NCBI GenBank assembly: GCA_027310845.1
Contig: DAIDAB010000090.1
Coordinates: forward strand, 1 to 7,706
DNA length: 7,706 nt
From: a bacterium
GTDB lineage: Archaea > Thermoproteota > Nitrososphaeria > Nitrososphaerales > CADDZS01
Direction of reading: 5' to 3'
Made by a program: the position numbers and the translations under genes
Notes under the pieces: model-generated
Told to the model about the DNA's origin: nothing
The model's input: only the letters and a program-made list of their open reading frames with translations
Databases searched by the model: none
In this document: in pieces, positions 6,253 to 7,706 of the stretch
Position numbering within the stretch: the first letter of the stretch is position 1
Layout of the letters: each line of letters opens with the position of its first letter

Positions 6253-6275
6253 CTTTCTTGAAGCGCTGAAGAAAG
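6253..6275. repeat. Inverted repeat between the membrane-protein and M24 genes
   Basis: CTTTCTT (6253-6259) and AAGAAAG (6269-6275) form a perfect seven-base-pair stem around a nine-base loop that itself contains the palindrome AGCGCT. It lies in the 181-base gap after the 203-residue membrane protein and before the M24 gene, both on the minus strand. It might be a transcript 3'-end structure or a regulator site upstream of the M24 gene. The rest of the gap shows no coding frame I trust. Confidence 0.35.
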
Positions 6276-6344
6276 ACAATTTCGATTGGATTTGCGTTTT
6301 GATTCAATTGGGAAATTGGCAAGGTTCGCGGCGACATCCGAGAA

Positions 6345-6956
6345 CTAGATCGCGTAATAGAGAAGAGGGAAACCTGTCGCGAAATTTGCCATGACAAAGA
6401 TTAATAGAATCTGAGCAATCGACTGACTAGCAAACAATTTCGCTTCTCCCCTCATCATTTTCTCGATCAACAACTGGTCTGGCTGGCTCTTCCTTAACTC
6501 CAGAAAGATCTTGACATTGGACCGAAGCAACATTCCAAAACCCTGCACAATCAGAATCGCCACAAGAACCGCAACCACAACAACATAATACAAAATCGGA
6601 GGAGTGAGTTGTATCAGACCCAGGTTGGATCCGAGAAAGTACCCTGCGATAATAGTCACAGATGACATTGTAGGCATATAGAAGATCAGCTTTGGCATGA
6701 GCCATGATATTATCTCCCTCCGCGACGAAAAAGTCGCGCGCTTTAGAACAGGTCCAAGCAGAAATGCCATGAAAATGTCCGCCCCCGTCCAGAGTATCGC
6801 GCACATCACGTGAACGTAATCCAGAACCAAGAGGTTGTTTGTTGCAACACCTGCTATCAGAGCCGCAAAGGGAACAACCACCCAGATATTTGCTCTAACA
6901 GAGAGCTTTGGAACGGGCAAATTGGATGACGTGGCAGCTGATAAATCTGTGGACAT
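6345..6956 (-). CDS. Five-helix integral membrane protein, possibly CopD/DUF2269-like
   Basis: The 203-residue protein has a polar N-terminal tail (about 1-22) and five membrane segments at roughly 24-43, 45-68, 87-109, 119-144 and 174-198. The second segment begins DYVHVMCAILWTGADIF and continues to a proline after LLG (Pro69). The pattern of a helix-embedded His (49), a Trp (56) and a Gly (58), followed by a large hydrophobic run and a Pro, resembles membrane proteins of the CopD/DUF2269 type, some of which are linked to copper or haem. That is a resemblance by eye only, and no second ligand set is obvious. A charged cytoplasmic or external loop (about 145-172) separates helices four and five. 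The start is the ATG at 6954-6956. A weak AT-rich element (TACAATTTAG on the minus strand, near 7000) could be its promoter. It lies between the amidohydrolase and the M24 gene on the same strand; its role there is unknown. Confidence 0.75.
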   Translation of the reverse strand: MSTDLSAATSSNLPVPKLSVRANIWVVVPFAALIAGVATNNLLVLDYVHVMCAILWTGADIFMAFLLGPVLKRATFSSRREIISWLMPKLIFYMPTMSSVTIIAGYFLGSNLGLIQLTPPILYYVVVVAVLVAILIVQGFGMLLRSNVKIFLELRKSQPDQLLIEKMMRGEAKLFASQSIAQILLIFVMANFATGFPLLYYAI

Positions 6957-7034
6957 TCACAATGCGCTCTATGTCATTTCAAAACCAATGAGATTCTTCT
7001 AAATTGTATGTGACTTGGAAGCTGACATCAAAGT

Positions 7035-7706
7035 CTAGAGGCGCGTGAATATTCTGTTTGCATTTTTTTGCAGCACCATTTGAGCCTTGTTGCCGAAGAC
7101 GGAGTTGATCATCTCCATGAAGTTTCTTGGTTCCATGTCAAATGGATAGTCTGTTCCGAGCACTATCGAATCGCTCCCGACAATTCGAGAAAGAGAATCT
7201 AGAATTTTCTCATTGTACACGATTGTGTCGTACGAGAACCTGCCAATGTAAGAAGAAGGTTCCCTTGCGATTGCTTTCGCCTCCGGCCTTACGCGAAAGC
7301 CGTGATCGAGTCGTCCCACTCCGTGCGGGAAATATCCGCCCCCATGAAGGAGTACTACTCTCAGTTCTGGGTGTCTATCCAAAACGCCACCAAAAATCAA
7401 CGAGGATGCAGCTATCGTTGTATCAAAGGGATTACCAAGAAGGTTTTCCATATAATAGGATCCGAGCCTCTCGCGTGCAGCGACCGTCACTGGATGCAAT
7501 ATCACAGGTGATGAGAGGGCCTCACTTGCCTTCCAAAAAGGTTCTAGCCTAGGATCATCTAGATTTGCACCGTTGATGTTTGTGCCAATCATGCTTCCTA
7601 TCGCACCGAATCTGTCGACTGCGTCCTCAAGAACTGTGGCCGCCGCTTCGCCCCAGGGTAAAGGAACCGTAGCAACAAAGCGGAATCTGTTTGAATATTC
7701 TTTGGC
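7035..7706 (-). CDS. ACMSD-like metal-dependent amidohydrolase, C-terminal part (partial)
   Basis: The last 223 residues are present; the N-terminus lies beyond the right edge. The frame is open all the way to base 7706, so the internal ATG at 7592 is not the start. It belongs to the amidohydrolase-2 family, which includes 2-amino-3-carboxymuconate-semialdehyde decarboxylase, gamma-resorcylate decarboxylase and other cytoplasmic hydrolases or decarboxylases of aromatic and cyclic compounds. Counting from the first visible residue, the motifs are RFRFVATVPL (7-16), SSPVILHP with metal-ligand His71, the segment DRHPELRVVLLHGGGYFP (110-127) with His121, and LGTDYPFDM with metal-ligand Asp186. 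The protein ends with the usual NANRIF near the C-terminus. The N-terminal HxH-type ligands are outside the window. It is followed on the same strand, after 78 bases, by the membrane protein. Substrate cannot be deduced; a link to aromatic or heterocyclic catabolism is an inference from the family. Confidence 0.9.
   Translation of the reverse strand, partial: AKEYSNRFRFVATVPLPWGEAAATVLEDAVDRFGAIGSMIGTNINGANLDDPRLEPFWKASEALSSPVILHPVTVAARERLGSYYMENLLGNPFDTTIAASSLIFGGVLDRHPELRVVLLHGGGYFPHGVGRLDHGFRVRPEAKAIAREPSSYIGRFSYDTIVYNEKILDSLSRIVGSDSIVLGTDYPFDMEPRNFMEMINSVFGNKAQMVLQKNANRIFTRL

Noticed and set aside
6062..6394. A 110-codon plus-strand frame across the gap between the M24 and membrane-protein genes
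   Set aside because: About half of it lies antisense to the two flanking genes, and the residues in the gap show no domain, signal or helix pattern.
6427..6804. A 125-codon minus-strand frame within the membrane-protein gene, considered as a frameshifted second protein
   Set aside because: The main frame gives five well-formed helices along its full length; the alternative frame is Cys/Gly/Asp rich without a domain.
7592..7592. The internal ATG as the start of the amidohydrolase
   Set aside because: The same frame stays open to the window edge and the added residues (RFRFVATVPLPWGE and onward) are typical of the family, so the gene is simply cut by the window.

Overview
The window looks like part of an archaeal chromosome, most plausibly a mesophilic or moderately thermophilic heterotroph. 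A Nitrososphaerota (Thaumarchaeota) or Bathyarchaeia-type lineage is a guess from gene style, not something the sequence proves. The archaeal reading rests on two clear TATA boxes, upstream of the E1-alpha gene and of the Gfo/Idh/MocA gene. Each starts about 33-34 bases before an ATG, as expected for leaderless archaeal transcripts. A U8 tract that could act as an archaeal terminator follows the transporter gene. Gene density is high, and I found no rRNA, tRNA, CRISPR array, insertion sequence or phage gene.

Left part (1-1735). The N-terminus of a short-chain dehydrogenase/reductase runs off the left edge on the minus strand. Upstream of it, also on minus, is a ten-helix EamA/DMT-type permease. 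A divergent intergenic region of about 270-310 bases follows and holds a compound palindrome. On its far side is a 61-residue, two-helix membrane protein on the plus strand.

Centre (1780-3766). A promoter with a good TATA box drives two overlapping plus-strand genes. They encode the alpha and beta subunits of a thiamine-diphosphate-dependent 2-oxoacid (pyruvate/acetoin-type) dehydrogenase E1. No E2 or E3 gene follows; the next gene converges on the pair after 40 bases.

Right part (3807-7706). Four minus-strand genes follow one another: a Gfo/Idh/MocA NAD(P)-dependent oxidoreductase, an M24 (creatinase/aminopeptidase P fold) protein with substituted active-site residues, a five-helix membrane protein, and an ACMSD-like metal-dependent amidohydrolase cut by the right edge. 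The gaps of 78-181 bases and the private promoter of the Gfo/Idh/MocA gene suggest several transcripts rather than one tight operon.

Taken together the genes suggest catabolism or conversion of small organic molecules: uptake or export, oxidation by SDR and Gfo/Idh enzymes, an amidohydrolase or decarboxylase, an M24 C-N or C-S bond-cleaving enzyme, and oxidative decarboxylation of a 2-oxoacid. No shared substrate can be read from the sequence. I saw no convincing new system. The points most worth a second look are the altered M24 active site, the conflicting start signals of the permease gene, the palindrome cluster between the divergent genes, and the E1 pair without E2/E3.
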